This document shows, in pieces, positions 1 through 9,700 of a DNA stretch of 51,613 nt. The translations under genes and the position numbers were made by a program. The notes below the pieces were generated by a model that was given only the letters and a program-made list of their open reading frames with translations, did no database searches and was not told the DNA's origin. The DNA is from a virus. Within the stretch, counting starts at the first letter, position 1; every line of letters starts with the position of its first letter. The stretch spans positions 1 through 51,613 of the IMG/VR virus record IMGVR_UViG_3300027763_000078; one strand, given 5' to 3'.

Positions 1-68
1 TTAAATCCATTCTTACGTTTAACAAGAAAAGAAAAAAATAAAAACAAAAACAATTAAAGTAAAAACCA

Positions 69-527
69 ATGAGTAGAGATTACCAAAACCAAGACAACAT
101 TACGAAATTTGAATTTCTTTTGTCTTTAGAAGGACACATTGTGTGTCAAAGATTTTTTAATGTGAGAGACCACGTTGACCAAGCAAGATGTTCAATGGAC
201 CTTCACTACTATATAAAAAATATTTGTGAAGATATTTCACACGATTTGAAAATAAAAAGTTCCAACTACCTATGTGAGAATCAAAACTATATCCTCAATA
301 TGGACTCTGTGGAAAGTGATGAAACCAAAGAAAAAGAACATTTTTTAATGGAAATTAAGTTGGGTGACGATGTATTTATTCAAAGGATATTCCCCGCATA
401 TTATTACCATCCAAAAGTAAGATATACGGTAGACATTCGTCCGAGATTGAAAACAATTTTGTCAGATTTAACTGACATTTTATCAACCGAAGAATTAGAG
501 ACGAAATATCTACAACACGAGCTATAA
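69..527 (+). CDS. Hypothetical phage protein, 152 aa
   Basis: I do not recognise this protein. It is a soluble, mixed alpha/beta, acidic polypeptide of 152 residues with no signal peptide or membrane segment. It starts at an ATG preceded by an A-rich leader (AAAGTAAAAACC) with no Shine-Dalgarno sequence, as is usual for phages of Bacteroidota. It lies 25 nt upstream of the helicase gene in the same direction, so co-transcription with helicase and ribonucleotide reductase is likely. Internal features are an acidic patch (DETKEKEH) near residue 85 and a C-terminal LSTEELETKY segment. Its reality is supported by the intact frame and tight spacing; its function cannot be inferred from sequence beyond association with the replication cluster. 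Confidence 0.6.
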   Translation: MSRDYQNQDNITKFEFLLSLEGHIVCQRFFNVRDHVDQARCSMDLHYYIKNICEDISHDLKIKSSNYLCENQNYILNMDSVESDETKEKEHFLMEIKLGDDVFIQRIFPAYYYHPKVRYTVDIRPRLKTILSDLTDILSTEELETKYLQHEL

Positions 528-552
528 TTTAAAACATATATAAAAACAAAAC

Positions 553-1938
553 ATGGAAGAAAGGAATTTTGGGTATTTGGGATTTTCGTTTCAACAATCC
601 CTAATAAAAGCGATTATTGAAGATAAGAAATATGGTGAGACCATTATTGATGTATTAGAAAGTAAATTTTTTGATAACAGTTCATTTAAATTTATAATGG
701 AAAATACGAAGGAATTATATAAGGCATATAATAAAATTCCCGATTACAACACATTAGCGCAGAAAATTATGGCTGAAGGTGGTAACAAAGATTCTTCCAA
801 AGTTCACGTAGATACATTAGAGGCGATTAAAAATAATGAATCACAAATTGAATATGTAAAAGATACTGCACTTAATTTCTGTAAACAACAAAACCTGAAA
901 AGAGAGTTAAAAAACGTACAGAGTATTATTGAAAGTGGTGAATTTGAAGCATATAATAAGATTGAAGAAATTATTCAAAAAGCATTACAAGTTGGTATTT
1001 CTAATGATGAAACAACTGATGTATTCCACGATATTGATGCGGCGTTAGAACAGGACTTTAGACACCCATTACCGACAGGTATTGTTGGGATTGACAACTT
1101 ACTTAAAGGTGGGTTGGGGATAGGAGAATTAGGGGTTGTATTAGCACCTACTGGTACTGGTAAAACTACTTTACTTACCAAGTTTGCAAATACTGCGTAT
1201 AACTTAGGATATAACGTCGTTCAAATATTTTTTGAAGACAATCCAGGTAATATCAAAAGAAAACATTATACTATTTGGTCAGAAATTGCACCAGACCAAC
1301 AACCAGAATTTAAAGACATGGTTAAAGAAAAAGTTGAAGAGGCTCAAACAAGATCAAAAGGAAGTTTGAAATTATTGAAATTAGCGAGTGATAATGTAAC
1401 TGTTTCTGAAATTAAAAATAAAATCAGAAAAATGAATTCAGATGGAATTAAAGTGGATTTATTAGTATTAGATTATGTTGATTGTATTTCATCTGACAAA
1501 TCAACAAATGGTGAAGAATGGAAAGGAGAAGGTTCGGTTATGAGAAGTTTAGAATCTATGACAGGTGAATTTGAAATGGCAATATGGACGGCAACACAAG
1601 GTAACCGTGAATCTATTTCAAGTGAAGTTGTAACTGGTGACCAAATGGGAGGTTCAATTAAGAAAGCTCAAATTGCTCACGTTATATTATCTATTGGTAA
1701 AACATTAGAACAAAAGGAACATAATTTGGCAACACTTACATTATTGAAATCACGTATTGGTAAAGATGGTGTTGTATTTCAAAATTGTAAATTTAATAAT
1801 GAATTTTTAATTATTGATACGGAATCACAAAATACCTTATTAGGTCATGAACAAGATGAGGTACTAAAAAGAGCTAATAGAGTTGCCGAAGTTTACAAAA
1901 AGGCACAAGAGAAGAAGACACAAATAATAAGTAAATAA
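553..1938 (+). CDS. Replicative DNA helicase, DnaB/T4 gp41-like
   Basis: A RecA-fold (superfamily 4) hexameric helicase that would unwind DNA at the phage fork and recruit the primase encoded at 32202. The 461-residue protein has an N-terminal helical region (about 1-150), then a TGIVGIDNLLKGG lead-in, a Walker A P-loop APTGTGKTT at residues 198-206 (with P where most families have G), and Walker B LLVLDYVD at 303-310. A later TQGNRES segment (about 345) corresponds to the glutamine-containing motif 3 region. Length and domain order fit T4 gp41 and DnaB-type phage helicases. The start ATG follows an A-rich leader (AAAACAAAAC). It is 17 nt upstream of the ribonucleotide reductase, suggesting one operon for nucleotide supply and replication. 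RadA-like or other RecA-fold ATPases are the alternative, but the N-terminal domain favours helicase. Confidence 0.85.
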   Translation: MEERNFGYLGFSFQQSLIKAIIEDKKYGETIIDVLESKFFDNSSFKFIMENTKELYKAYNKIPDYNTLAQKIMAEGGNKDSSKVHVDTLEAIKNNESQIEYVKDTALNFCKQQNLKRELKNVQSIIESGEFEAYNKIEEIIQKALQVGISNDETTDVFHDIDAALEQDFRHPLPTGIVGIDNLLKGGLGIGELGVVLAPTGTGKTTLLTKFANTAYNLGYNVVQIFFEDNPGNIKRKHYTIWSEIAPDQQPEFKDMVKEKVEEAQTRSKGSLKLLKLASDNVTVSEIKNKIRKMNSDGIKVDLLVLDYVDCISSDKSTNGEEWKGEGSVMRSLESMTGEFEMAIWTATQGNRESISSEVVTGDQMGGSIKKAQIAHVILSIGKTLEQKEHNLATLTLLKSRIGKDGVVFQNCKFNNEFLIIDTESQNTLLGHEQDEVLKRANRVAEVYKKAQEKKTQIISK

Positions 1939-1955
1939 AAAAACAAAGTTTAGAA

Positions 1956-4226
1956 ATGCAGAAAGGTAAAAAATTTCTGAGTGACTTGAAGTTACACTCG
2001 GACTATTTCAAATGGTTGGAAGATAAAGGAAGATATGAAACATGGGAAGATGCTTGTGAAAATATCATAGATGGACACAGAAAAAAATATGTGAACTATA
2101 AAAAAACGGTGGAACCGTATTTAGAGTCGGCATTAGAAAGTATGAAAGATCAGGCGGTATTAGCATCACAAAGAAATTTACAATATAGATATGAACAAAT
2201 AATGAAACACAATACGAGAATGTTTAACTGTACATCAGGACACATTGCTCGTAATAGAGTATTCCAAGAGATATTTTATCTTGCCTTATCTGGTTGTGGG
2301 TTCGGCGGAGGACTATCAATTCCATTTGTTAATAATTTAAGTAAAATTCAAAAAAGAACTTTAGGTACTAAAACATATGTAATTGAAGATAGTATTGAAG
2401 GATGGGCAAATTCGTTAGGAGTTATTATGTCGTCATATTTTGTTGATGAACAACCTTTCCCTGAATTTGCTGGATATGAAGTAAAATTTGATTATTCACA
2501 AATCAGAGAAAAGGGCGCATTTATTAGTGGTGGATTTAAAGCACCTGGCCCTGAAGGATTAAAACAATCTTTAGAAAAAATTGAACAATTACTTGAAAAA
2601 TGGTTAACTAATGAAGGAAATAAAATCAGACCAATTTTAGCGTTTGATATTATTTGTCATTCAGCTGACGCTGTATTATCAGGTGGGGTTAGACGTTCAG
2701 CGTTGAATATGATTGTTGACCCTAACGATACTGAAATGATTCATGCAAAGACAGGTAATTGGAGAATGGAAAACCCACAAAGAGGTCGTAGTAATAACTC
2801 AGTTTTGTTATTAAGAAGTGAAGTTCAAAAAGAACAATTTAATTACTTGGTACAACTTAATGATGGGGCTAATGACATTGGATTTGTATTTGCAAACAGT
2901 TGGTTTGATATGTTCAATCCATGTTTTGAAATCTTAAAAATACCAGTATTAGATACTGTGGATTTTTCTAAAATCAAATATGATGATGTTGAAGAATATG
3001 TTAAAAACAATAAAGAAAAATTTGGTATTCAAGGTTGTAACTTAACAGAAATTAATGCGGAGAAGGCAACTACTAAAGATAAATTTTTAAAGGCATGTAA
3101 AGATGCATCTATCTTAGGTACACTACAAGCGGGATATACAAGTTTCCCTTATTTAGGTGAAACAAGTAGAAAGATTTTTGAAAGAGAAGCGTTGTTAGGT
3201 GTTAGTATTACAGGTTGGATGAACAATCCAAAATTGTTCAACGCAGAATTATTAGAAGAAGGTGCTCAAATGGTAAAAGACACAAATAAAGAAGTTGCTG
3301 CGGTAATTGGTATTAACCAAGCAGCAAGAACTACTTGTGTTAAACCTTCAGGTAATGCGTCAGTCGTATTAGGAACTGCTTCAGGTATTCATCCTGAACA
3401 CTCTGAAAAGTATTTCCGTATTATGCAATTGAATAAAGAAAGTAACACAGCAAATTGGTTAGTTGATAATATGGGATTCTTATTAGAAGAAAGTGTATGG
3501 TCATCAACTAAATCAGATTACGTTGTTTTTGTTCCTGTTGAAAATCCAAAAGTTGGTTTATTCAAAAAGGACATGAAAGGAATTAAACATCTTGAATTAA
3601 TTAAGTTAGTTCAACAACATTGGGTAAATGCCGGAACTAATCACGAATTATGTGCTTACAAAGGAGTTAATCATAATACATCTTGTACCGTTATTATAGA
3701 TGACAAAGACGCAATTGTTGATTACATTTGGGAAGAAAGAGATTTCTTCACAGCGGTAAGTTTTATGTCTGATTACGGAGATAAAGATTTTAATCAAGCA
3801 CCATTCACTTCGGTATTGAATTTGGAAGACATTATTGAACAATATGGTAAAGGTTCAATTTTAGCTTCAGGATTAATTATTGATGGATTACATTACTTCA
3901 ATCAAAACTTATGGTTGGCTTGTGATACGTTATTAGATAGAAGTATTCAATTAACAGGGACTAGAGAACAAGTTCTATTAAAAGAATATTGGTTGTCAAG
4001 AGCGAAGAAATTTGCTAAAAACTACTTTAAGAATGATATGAAGAAAATGGTTTATTGTTTAAAAGACGTTCATTTATTTTATAAGTGGGAAACCGTTACC
4101 CGTCAATTCAAAGAAGTTAATTTTGGTGAAATCTTAAATAAACCTCAATATAAAGATATTAGTGACTTTGCAGCTCAAGCCTGTAGTGGAACTGATGGTT
4201 CTTGCGATATAACAAGAATTAATTAA
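1956..4226 (+). CDS. Class II (adenosylcobalamin-dependent) ribonucleoside-triphosphate reductase
   Basis: A monomeric B12-dependent ribonucleotide reductase of the Lactobacillus leichmannii RTPR type, making deoxynucleotides for phage DNA synthesis. The 756-residue length matches this family (about 740). The diagnostic cysteines are visible: C114 in LSGCGFGG and C361 in GCNLTEI form the active-site redox pair, C323 in NPCFEI is the thiyl-radical cysteine with E325 beside it, and C743/C750 near the end (CSGTDGSC) are the C-terminal shuttle pair. GGVRRSAL (about 243-250) is typical of the RNR barrel. No separate NrdB-type radical subunit is needed, and none is seen nearby. The stop codon overlaps the next gene as TAATG. 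Function depends on host cobalamin uptake or synthesis. Assignment of class is confident; the allosteric region is not resolved here. Confidence 0.88.
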   Translation: MQKGKKFLSDLKLHSDYFKWLEDKGRYETWEDACENIIDGHRKKYVNYKKTVEPYLESALESMKDQAVLASQRNLQYRYEQIMKHNTRMFNCTSGHIARNRVFQEIFYLALSGCGFGGGLSIPFVNNLSKIQKRTLGTKTYVIEDSIEGWANSLGVIMSSYFVDEQPFPEFAGYEVKFDYSQIREKGAFISGGFKAPGPEGLKQSLEKIEQLLEKWLTNEGNKIRPILAFDIICHSADAVLSGGVRRSALNMIVDPNDTEMIHAKTGNWRMENPQRGRSNNSVLLLRSEVQKEQFNYLVQLNDGANDIGFVFANSWFDMFNPCFEILKIPVLDTVDFSKIKYDDVEEYVKNNKEKFGIQGCNLTEINAEKATTKDKFLKACKDASILGTLQAGYTSFPYLGETSRKIFEREALLGVSITGWMNNPKLFNAELLEEGAQMVKDTNKEVAAVIGINQAARTTCVKPSGNASVVLGTASGIHPEHSEKYFRIMQLNKESNTANWLVDNMGFLLEESVWSSTKSDYVVFVPVENPKVGLFKKDMKGIKHLELIKLVQQHWVNAGTNHELCAYKGVNHNTSCTVIIDDKDAIVDYIWEERDFFTAVSFMSDYGDKDFNQAPFTSVLNLEDIIEQYGKGSILASGLIIDGLHYFNQNLWLACDTLLDRSIQLTGTREQVLLKEYWLSRAKKFAKNYFKNDMKKMVYCLKDVHLFYKWETVTRQFKEVNFGEILNKPQYKDISDFAAQACSGTDGSCDITRIN

Positions 4227-4390
4227 TGGTAGAAGGGGTAGATTATTACATAGATGAGAAGTCAGGGCTTATGGTTCTGACTTCTCTTTTTTTATTAAAG
4301 AGAGGGTACTGTTGTGGTAACGGATGTTCAGGATGCCCTTACTTACCCCCATATCAAAAGGGAAACACAAAAATAAAAGAAGATACATAA
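4226..4390 (+). CDS. DUF5522-like small cysteine-rich protein
   Basis: A 54-codon gene whose ATG overlaps the RNR stop (TAATG). It encodes MVEGVDYYIDEKSGLMVLTS, then a leucine-rich stretch and KRGYCCGNGCSGCPYLP. The pattern DYYI...(V/L)FTxxxLLKRGYCCGxGCxxCPY is the signature of DUF5522, a short family common in Bacteroidota whose conserved cysteines suggest metal binding; its biochemical role is unknown. The four cysteines are at residues 29, 30, 34 and 37. Remarkably, the middle of the gene contains a perfect 10-bp hairpin followed by seven T residues, so the coding sequence doubles as a terminator-like element. TAATG coupling to the RNR stop suggests co-translation. Family recognition is from the motif alone; the short length is the main uncertainty. 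Confidence 0.75.
   Translation: MVEGVDYYIDEKSGLMVLTSLFLLKRGYCCGNGCSGCPYLPPYQKGNTKIKEDT
4256..4293 (+). terminator. Intrinsic terminator-like hairpin inside the DUF5522-like gene
   Basis: GAGAAGTCAG (4256-4265) pairs perfectly with CTGACTTCTC (4277-4286) around an 11-nt loop, directly followed by TTTTTTT (4287-4293). This is a classic Rho-independent terminator shape. It separates the RNR operon from the baseplate module, but it lies inside the small DUF5522-like frame, so it would cut most transcripts before that gene is complete, or act as an attenuator. Confidence 0.7.
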
Positions 4391-4408
4391 CCATTTTCGT
4401 ATTGTTTA

Positions 4409-4417
4409 TATTTATTG
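4409..4417 (+). promoter_or_regulatory. Putative late promoter motif (TATTTATTG)
   Basis: TATTTATT lies 12 nt upstream of the ATG of the gp25-like gene, after the RNR-operon terminator, at the first gene of the virion module. It is one of about nine copies of an (A)TATTTAT(A/T) motif found just upstream of virion gene starts in this window. If it works as a -10 element, the transcript would be almost leaderless. Confidence 0.5.
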
Positions 4418-4420
4418 AAT

Positions 4421-4873
4421 ATGGCAGCAACCTATGGAATAGATTTCCCATTTAGGGATAGTTTAGAAGGAAAGTTTTTAAAGATGACTGGTACTCCCGA
4501 AAGAGAGATTAGAGCGGATTTAATACACCTCCTATTGACAAAGAAGGGTAGTAGATATTTTCTACCTGATTTTGGTACTAGATTGTATCAATACATCTTT
4601 GACCAAAACGACGCTGTTACATTTGGATTAATTGAAAGTGAAATTCGTGATTCTGTAAAAAAATATATCCCTAATTTGGATTTAACCTCAATAGTAGTGG
4701 TTTCAGCAGAAGACGACCCAGACCAAATTAATTCACTACAAGAAAATGAAGATAATAGACTTTTTAGGGTTTCTAGTCATTCTGAAAAACCACATACGGC
4801 TGTAGTTAAAATTGAATATACAGTAAATAACGGAGCATTTACGTCTTCGGATTTTATAATACTAAACATTTAA
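4421..4873 (+). CDS. Baseplate wedge protein, GPW/gp25 family
   Basis: A tail baseplate component equivalent to T4 gp25, a small lysozyme-like-fold wedge protein that helps start sheath assembly. The protein (150 residues from this ATG) shows the family pattern: an FRDSLEGKFLKMT N-terminus, EIRADLIHLLLTKKGSR, then FLPDFGTRLYQYIFDQND and IESEIRDSVKKYIPNLD, the helix-turn that defines gp25/GPW. I chose ATG 4421 over the in-frame TTG at 4415 because the TTG overlaps the promoter-like TATTTATTG. The stop is followed one base later by the gp6-like start, the usual gp25-gp6 neighbourhood of contractile-tail phages. It marks the start of the late structural operon. The family assignment is confident. 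Confidence 0.85.
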   Translation: MAATYGIDFPFRDSLEGKFLKMTGTPEREIRADLIHLLLTKKGSRYFLPDFGTRLYQYIFDQNDAVTFGLIESEIRDSVKKYIPNLDLTSIVVVSAEDDPDQINSLQENEDNRLFRVSSHSEKPHTAVVKIEYTVNNGAFTSSDFIILNI

Positions 4874-4874
4874 G

Positions 4875-6707
4875 ATGAGTAAAAAAATATCATACGCAAC
4901 AAGAGATTTTGCGGGTTTAAGGGAAGAGTTAGTAAATCTAACCACACAATATTATCCTGACTTGGTTAAGAACACCAACGACGCATCAATATTTTCAGTA
5001 TTATTAGATTTAAATGCTGCGGTTGCAGATAACCTACACTTTCATATAGATAGAGTTTGGCAAGAAACAATGTTAGATTTTGCTCAACAAAGACAATCGT
5101 TATTTCATATTGCGAAAACTTATGGTATGAAAATACCATGTAAAAGACCTTCAGTTGCGTTATGTGACTTTTCAATGAATGTTCCGGTTAGAGGTGATAA
5201 AGAAGATGAAAGATATTTGGGAATTATGAGATCAGGAACACAAGTATCGGGAGGAGGACAAATTTTTGAAACAGTAGAGGATGTAGATTTTTCAAATCCA
5301 TTTAATAGTAAAGGTGAACCAAATAGATTAAAAATACCAAATTTTAATGCTAATAATCAATTAGTGTCTTATACAATCACAAAAAGAGAGGCGGTAGTTA
5401 ATGGAGTTACAAGAATATATAGGAGAGTAATTACATCATTAGACCAAAAGCCATTTTTAAAATTATATTTACCTGAACAAGATGTGTTAGGTGTTAGTAG
5501 TATCATACATAAAGATGGTACTAACTTTGGTGCAAATCCTACCTCAAATGAATTTAGTGATTTAACAAATAAATGGTATGAAGTTAAAAGTTTGGTACAG
5601 GATAAAGTTTTTGTTCCAGACCCAACCGCAGTATCGGATAAAAATAATTTTAAGGCGGGAACCAATAAAACCGTTACAAATAAATTCATAACTGAATACA
5701 CACCAGAAGGATATTTTTCAGTTACATTCGGTTCAGGTAATGTTGACCCATTAGATAATTTAGATAGTCATATGAATGGTACAATGAAAGTTAACCTTTC
5801 AACCTATCTTAATAATATGTCATTGGGTGCAATACCAAAATCAAGTACAACCTTATTCATAAAATACAGAGTTGGTGGAGGTAAAGATTCCAATTTAGGT
5901 GTGAATGTTATCACGAGTATTGATAATATGGAATTGGACGTTAACGGACCTATATCTTCTATTAACACACAAGTGACTCAATCTATGAGAGTTACAAATA
6001 TAACACCTGCTGTCGGTGGTGCGGACCAACCAACAATTGAAGAATTAAGAAACATGATTTCTTTTAACTTTGCCGCACAAAATAGAGCGGTAACATTGAA
6101 CGATTATAAATCAATAATTGAGTTGATGCCAGCAACATTCGGAGCACCAGCAAAAGTGAATGTCATTGAAGAAGATAATAAGGTAAAAATTAAAATTTTA
6201 TCTTATGACGATAATGGTAATTTATCTGATACAGTTTCAAATACATTAAAAAGTAATATAATTGAATATCTTTCTGAATATAGAATGATAAATGACTATA
6301 TTGACATTGCAAGTGGGGAAGTTATTGACTTATCATTGGAAATGGATATTGTCATCGATAAAAACGAAAACCCGACAGATGTCATTAAAACAGCAATTAA
6401 CGATACCATAGATTTCTTTGATAATTCTAAAAGAAAAATGGGTGACCCATTATTTGTTGGAGATTTAATTAGACATATTGGTCAAATACCTGGTGTAGTG
6501 AATGTAATCGATATCAGGGCATATAATAAGATTGGTGGGTTATATTCATCATCGGAAACTGCAATGGCATATAAAGACACTTTAACCAAGGAAATTTTAC
6601 AGTCAGATATGACCATTTTTATGAAGTCTAACCAAATATTCCAAATAAGGTTCCCTAATAGTGATATTAGAGTTAGAACTAAAACATTAGGAACGACTAC
6701 ATATTAA
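4875..6707 (+). CDS. Baseplate wedge protein, gp6/baseplate J-like
   Basis: A 610-residue baseplate wedge protein of the T4 gp6 / baseplate J class, which forms the inner ring that fastens wedges around the tail hub. The N-terminus (SYATRDFAGLREELVNLT, then a YYPDL.. NDASIFSVLLDLNAAVADNL segment) is typical of gp6-like proteins in T4-like phages. The central region is beta-rich, and the C-terminal half contains NFAAQNRAVTLNDYKSIIE and a GDLIRHIGQIPGVVNV segment also characteristic of baseplate J. It starts one base after the gp25-like stop, and the two products are expected to contact each other. No truncation is visible. The function is inferred from family and synteny; confidence in the baseplate role is high. 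Confidence 0.82.
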   Translation: MSKKISYATRDFAGLREELVNLTTQYYPDLVKNTNDASIFSVLLDLNAAVADNLHFHIDRVWQETMLDFAQQRQSLFHIAKTYGMKIPCKRPSVALCDFSMNVPVRGDKEDERYLGIMRSGTQVSGGGQIFETVEDVDFSNPFNSKGEPNRLKIPNFNANNQLVSYTITKREAVVNGVTRIYRRVITSLDQKPFLKLYLPEQDVLGVSSIIHKDGTNFGANPTSNEFSDLTNKWYEVKSLVQDKVFVPDPTAVSDKNNFKAGTNKTVTNKFITEYTPEGYFSVTFGSGNVDPLDNLDSHMNGTMKVNLSTYLNNMSLGAIPKSSTTLFIKYRVGGGKDSNLGVNVITSIDNMELDVNGPISSINTQVTQSMRVTNITPAVGGADQPTIEELRNMISFNFAAQNRAVTLNDYKSIIELMPATFGAPAKVNVIEEDNKVKIKILSYDDNGNLSDTVSNTLKSNIIEYLSEYRMINDYIDIASGEVIDLSLEMDIVIDKNENPTDVIKTAINDTIDFFDNSKRKMGDPLFVGDLIRHIGQIPGVVNVIDIRAYNKIGGLYSSSETAMAYKDTLTKEILQSDMTIFMKSNQIFQIRFPNSDIRVRTKTLGTTTY

Positions 6708-6747
6708 AATGTTTTTTGTTTATAATAGTAGAAAATCTCCTTTTTTC

Positions 6748-6760
6748 TATTTATTAAAAG
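6748..6760 (+). promoter_or_regulatory. Putative late promoter motif (TATTTATTAAAAG)
   Basis: TATTTATTAAAAG is placed 14 nt upstream of the ATG at 6762 in a 54-nt gap between two baseplate genes. It closely matches the motif upstream of 26485 (TATTTATTAATAAAAG), including the trailing AAAAG. The upstream TTTTTTG/T-rich stretch at about 6713-6720 could be part of the element. Confidence 0.5.
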
Positions 6761-6761
6761 A

Positions 6762-9700
6762 ATGATACAGAAGCATAGAATATCCACAAACATTGGGAAG
6801 GACCAAATAGTCAATCTTGAATTAAAACAAGATTTTGATTTTTTGGAAGTTCTATCATTAAGATTCACTCAAAAGGATGTTTATTCATCAATGTGTTCGG
6901 ATTACGGTGTGGTATGTGGTAGAATTACTGTTAACAATGGTTTAGGTGTACCAAACGCCAGAGTATCGTTATTTGTTCCACAATTACAAATTCATTCAAA
7001 TGATCCAGTTATATCTGCGTTATATCCATATACAGAAATTGGGGACAAAGACAGTAACAATTATAGATACAATTTGTTACCATCAAGAAAACAACATGGC
7101 GGACATGAACCAACCGGTACATTTTTTGACCAAGAAGATATTTTAACAAGAGAAGAAGTTTTAGAAGTGTATGAAACTTATTATTCGTATACAGTTAAAA
7201 CTAATAGTTCTGGTGATTTTATGATTTGGGGGGTTCCATTAGGACAACAAACAATTCACGTTGATGTTGATTTATCTGATATTGGTTGTTTCTCTTTAAG
7301 ACCTGATGATTTTATTAGACAAGGTGCTGGTTTAGACCAATTTAAAACATCATACGCTTTTAAAGCATCAGAAGATTTAAATTCGTTACCACAAATTGTT
7401 TCATTTGATAAAACGATTGAAGTTTATCCTTTTTGGGGTAATAATGATTTTTGTGAAATTGGTTTAACAAGAACTGATTTTGATTTATCCGATAAAGGTG
7501 TAAGAATTGAACCAAAAGCAATTTTATTAGGTTCAATATTTTCTGACCAAGGGAATAGTACTGTAAATAAAAATTGTACTTTAAGAGATGGAATGGGTAA
7601 TAAATGTAACTTAATAACCGAACCAGCAACGGTTGAAATATTAAGATTTACAAATAAAAAAGACGAAAATAATAGACCAATATTGGAACTTATGGAAACA
7701 AGTGAAGATATTGATGATAGTGGTTCGTTTATGATTTCAGTTCCAATGAATATGGAATATGTTTACACAAACGAATTTGGTGAGAACGAAATTACAAACG
7801 ACCCAAATAAAGGGGTACCAACATCCGCATGTTATAGATTTAGAGTATCAACAAAAAATGAATCATTAGGTAGGGTTAGAACTGTAGCTTCTTATTTAAT
7901 TCCAAATATTAGGGAATATGCAACAACGGAATCAGAAATTGATAAATCATATACTTGGTCAACAAATTGGAATGATTATCCGACGGGGGCAACAAACAAT
8001 AACATCCTTTTTAATAATGTTAATGGGTCATATTACCCACAAGATTATTTTTATAGATTTAATTATAATAAAATTTATAGTGTATCGTCATTTTTTGGAT
8101 CTTATAGTGAAGGTAATTTAGGGATTACACAAATAGCACCAAAGGAGGAAGACGATTGTCAAAACAATTCACTCACACCTCCAATTAATCATGCGACACA
8201 AACAGTTACCTTCGCAATTTTATTGGCTATAATATTGAACACATTCGAAAGAATAAGTTATTACACAATCATTGCGGCTATACAGGTTTTAATTGTTCCA
8301 TTTCAAGCATTATATAATTGGCACATATACATACGTGCTTTAAAAGTAACATTGATAGATTATTATCCATTTAGGGCGGGTGGTATTATTGATGTTGATA
8401 CTAAAGTTATTGAACCATTACAAAGATTCGGTACTGTTCGTTTAGGTATTGCAATATATCCTGAATGTGAAACATGTGACAACTTAGATTATATAAATGA
8501 TTTGCCAACAACAACGACAGATCCAGAATTAACGTTTCTTAAAGTTGCAACAGGAACAGGTGTTACGGATACATCTTTATACGCCACATGTGGGGTTGAG
8601 ATTTTTGACGAATCAAGTGTTAGGATATTTTTATCAATTCCAACTACTGGAACCACATGTGCATCCGTATCACCTATCTTCACAACGACAGGTACCACTA
8701 TAACTAATATTATTGATAATCCAGGTAGATACATTATAAAATTTAACGATACAGGAGAATATGGAAATCTTAGTGTTTATGGGTATGACATATCGGGATC
8801 AGGAACAACAGCATATTATTACGATGATACAACGGGTTTAAGTTATACAGGTCAAACATTACCGACAGGAAGTATAGGATATGAAATATTTGATTCACTA
8901 TCATTTTTAATTGGAGGTTCAAATACTTCAGGATTAAATAGTGAATTAGAAGGAGGATGTCAACAATATGTTACCGTGTATAAAGAATCAATTGTTTATG
9001 GAACATATTGTGCTAGTAACGCATCTACACCATATAGTGGATTAACATCGGCAAATATAAAATTAGGTACTGTTTGTACCACAGGTATAACCGTTGGTCA
9101 AGTTATTGCTGGTGTTAATAGTAATCCTTGTGGTACATGTGGCACACACAGTGGATTTTCTGAATTTAGATATGGATTATTTACAATTATACCGGCGGCG
9201 GCAATTGCCAATTGGGGAGATAATTTTGATGCAATTACCGAATACGCAAGAAGAAAACTTGTTGCTAAAGTGTTCTGTGGTGGTATAGCAAATTATAAAT
9301 TTATTGACAATTGGTTGACCGGTTCATTATATATGTTTCCATTTAAAGCAAAAGTTAGATGGGATAATGAGGAAACATTAGATTTAAATGTTAGAAGAAC
9401 AAAATATTGTCCAGATTTAGTTTATTTTAAAGCAGGTACGGTGGAAAATCCTGATAAAAGATTTTATTATAGATCTACATATTTTAATGGTACAACATTT
9501 AGTAGAAGTAGTAGAGAAAGTTTAGGTCACCCAACAACAATTGTTGATTTAGGACCAAGAGATGAATTTATAAAAGAAATATGTGTGGACCCACAATTAG
9601 ACCCAAACTGTTCGGTTGTTAGAGATATTGGACCAACATCCTATCAAAATTTTAAAGAGATGTTAGGGTTATATATTAATTATAAATTAGATTATTTAGC

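Noticed and set aside
4256-4293. Terminator as proof that nothing is coded between the reductase and gp25
   Set aside because: The hairpin is real, but the surrounding frame encodes an intact DUF5522-like signature and is coupled to the previous stop, so a gene is retained there.
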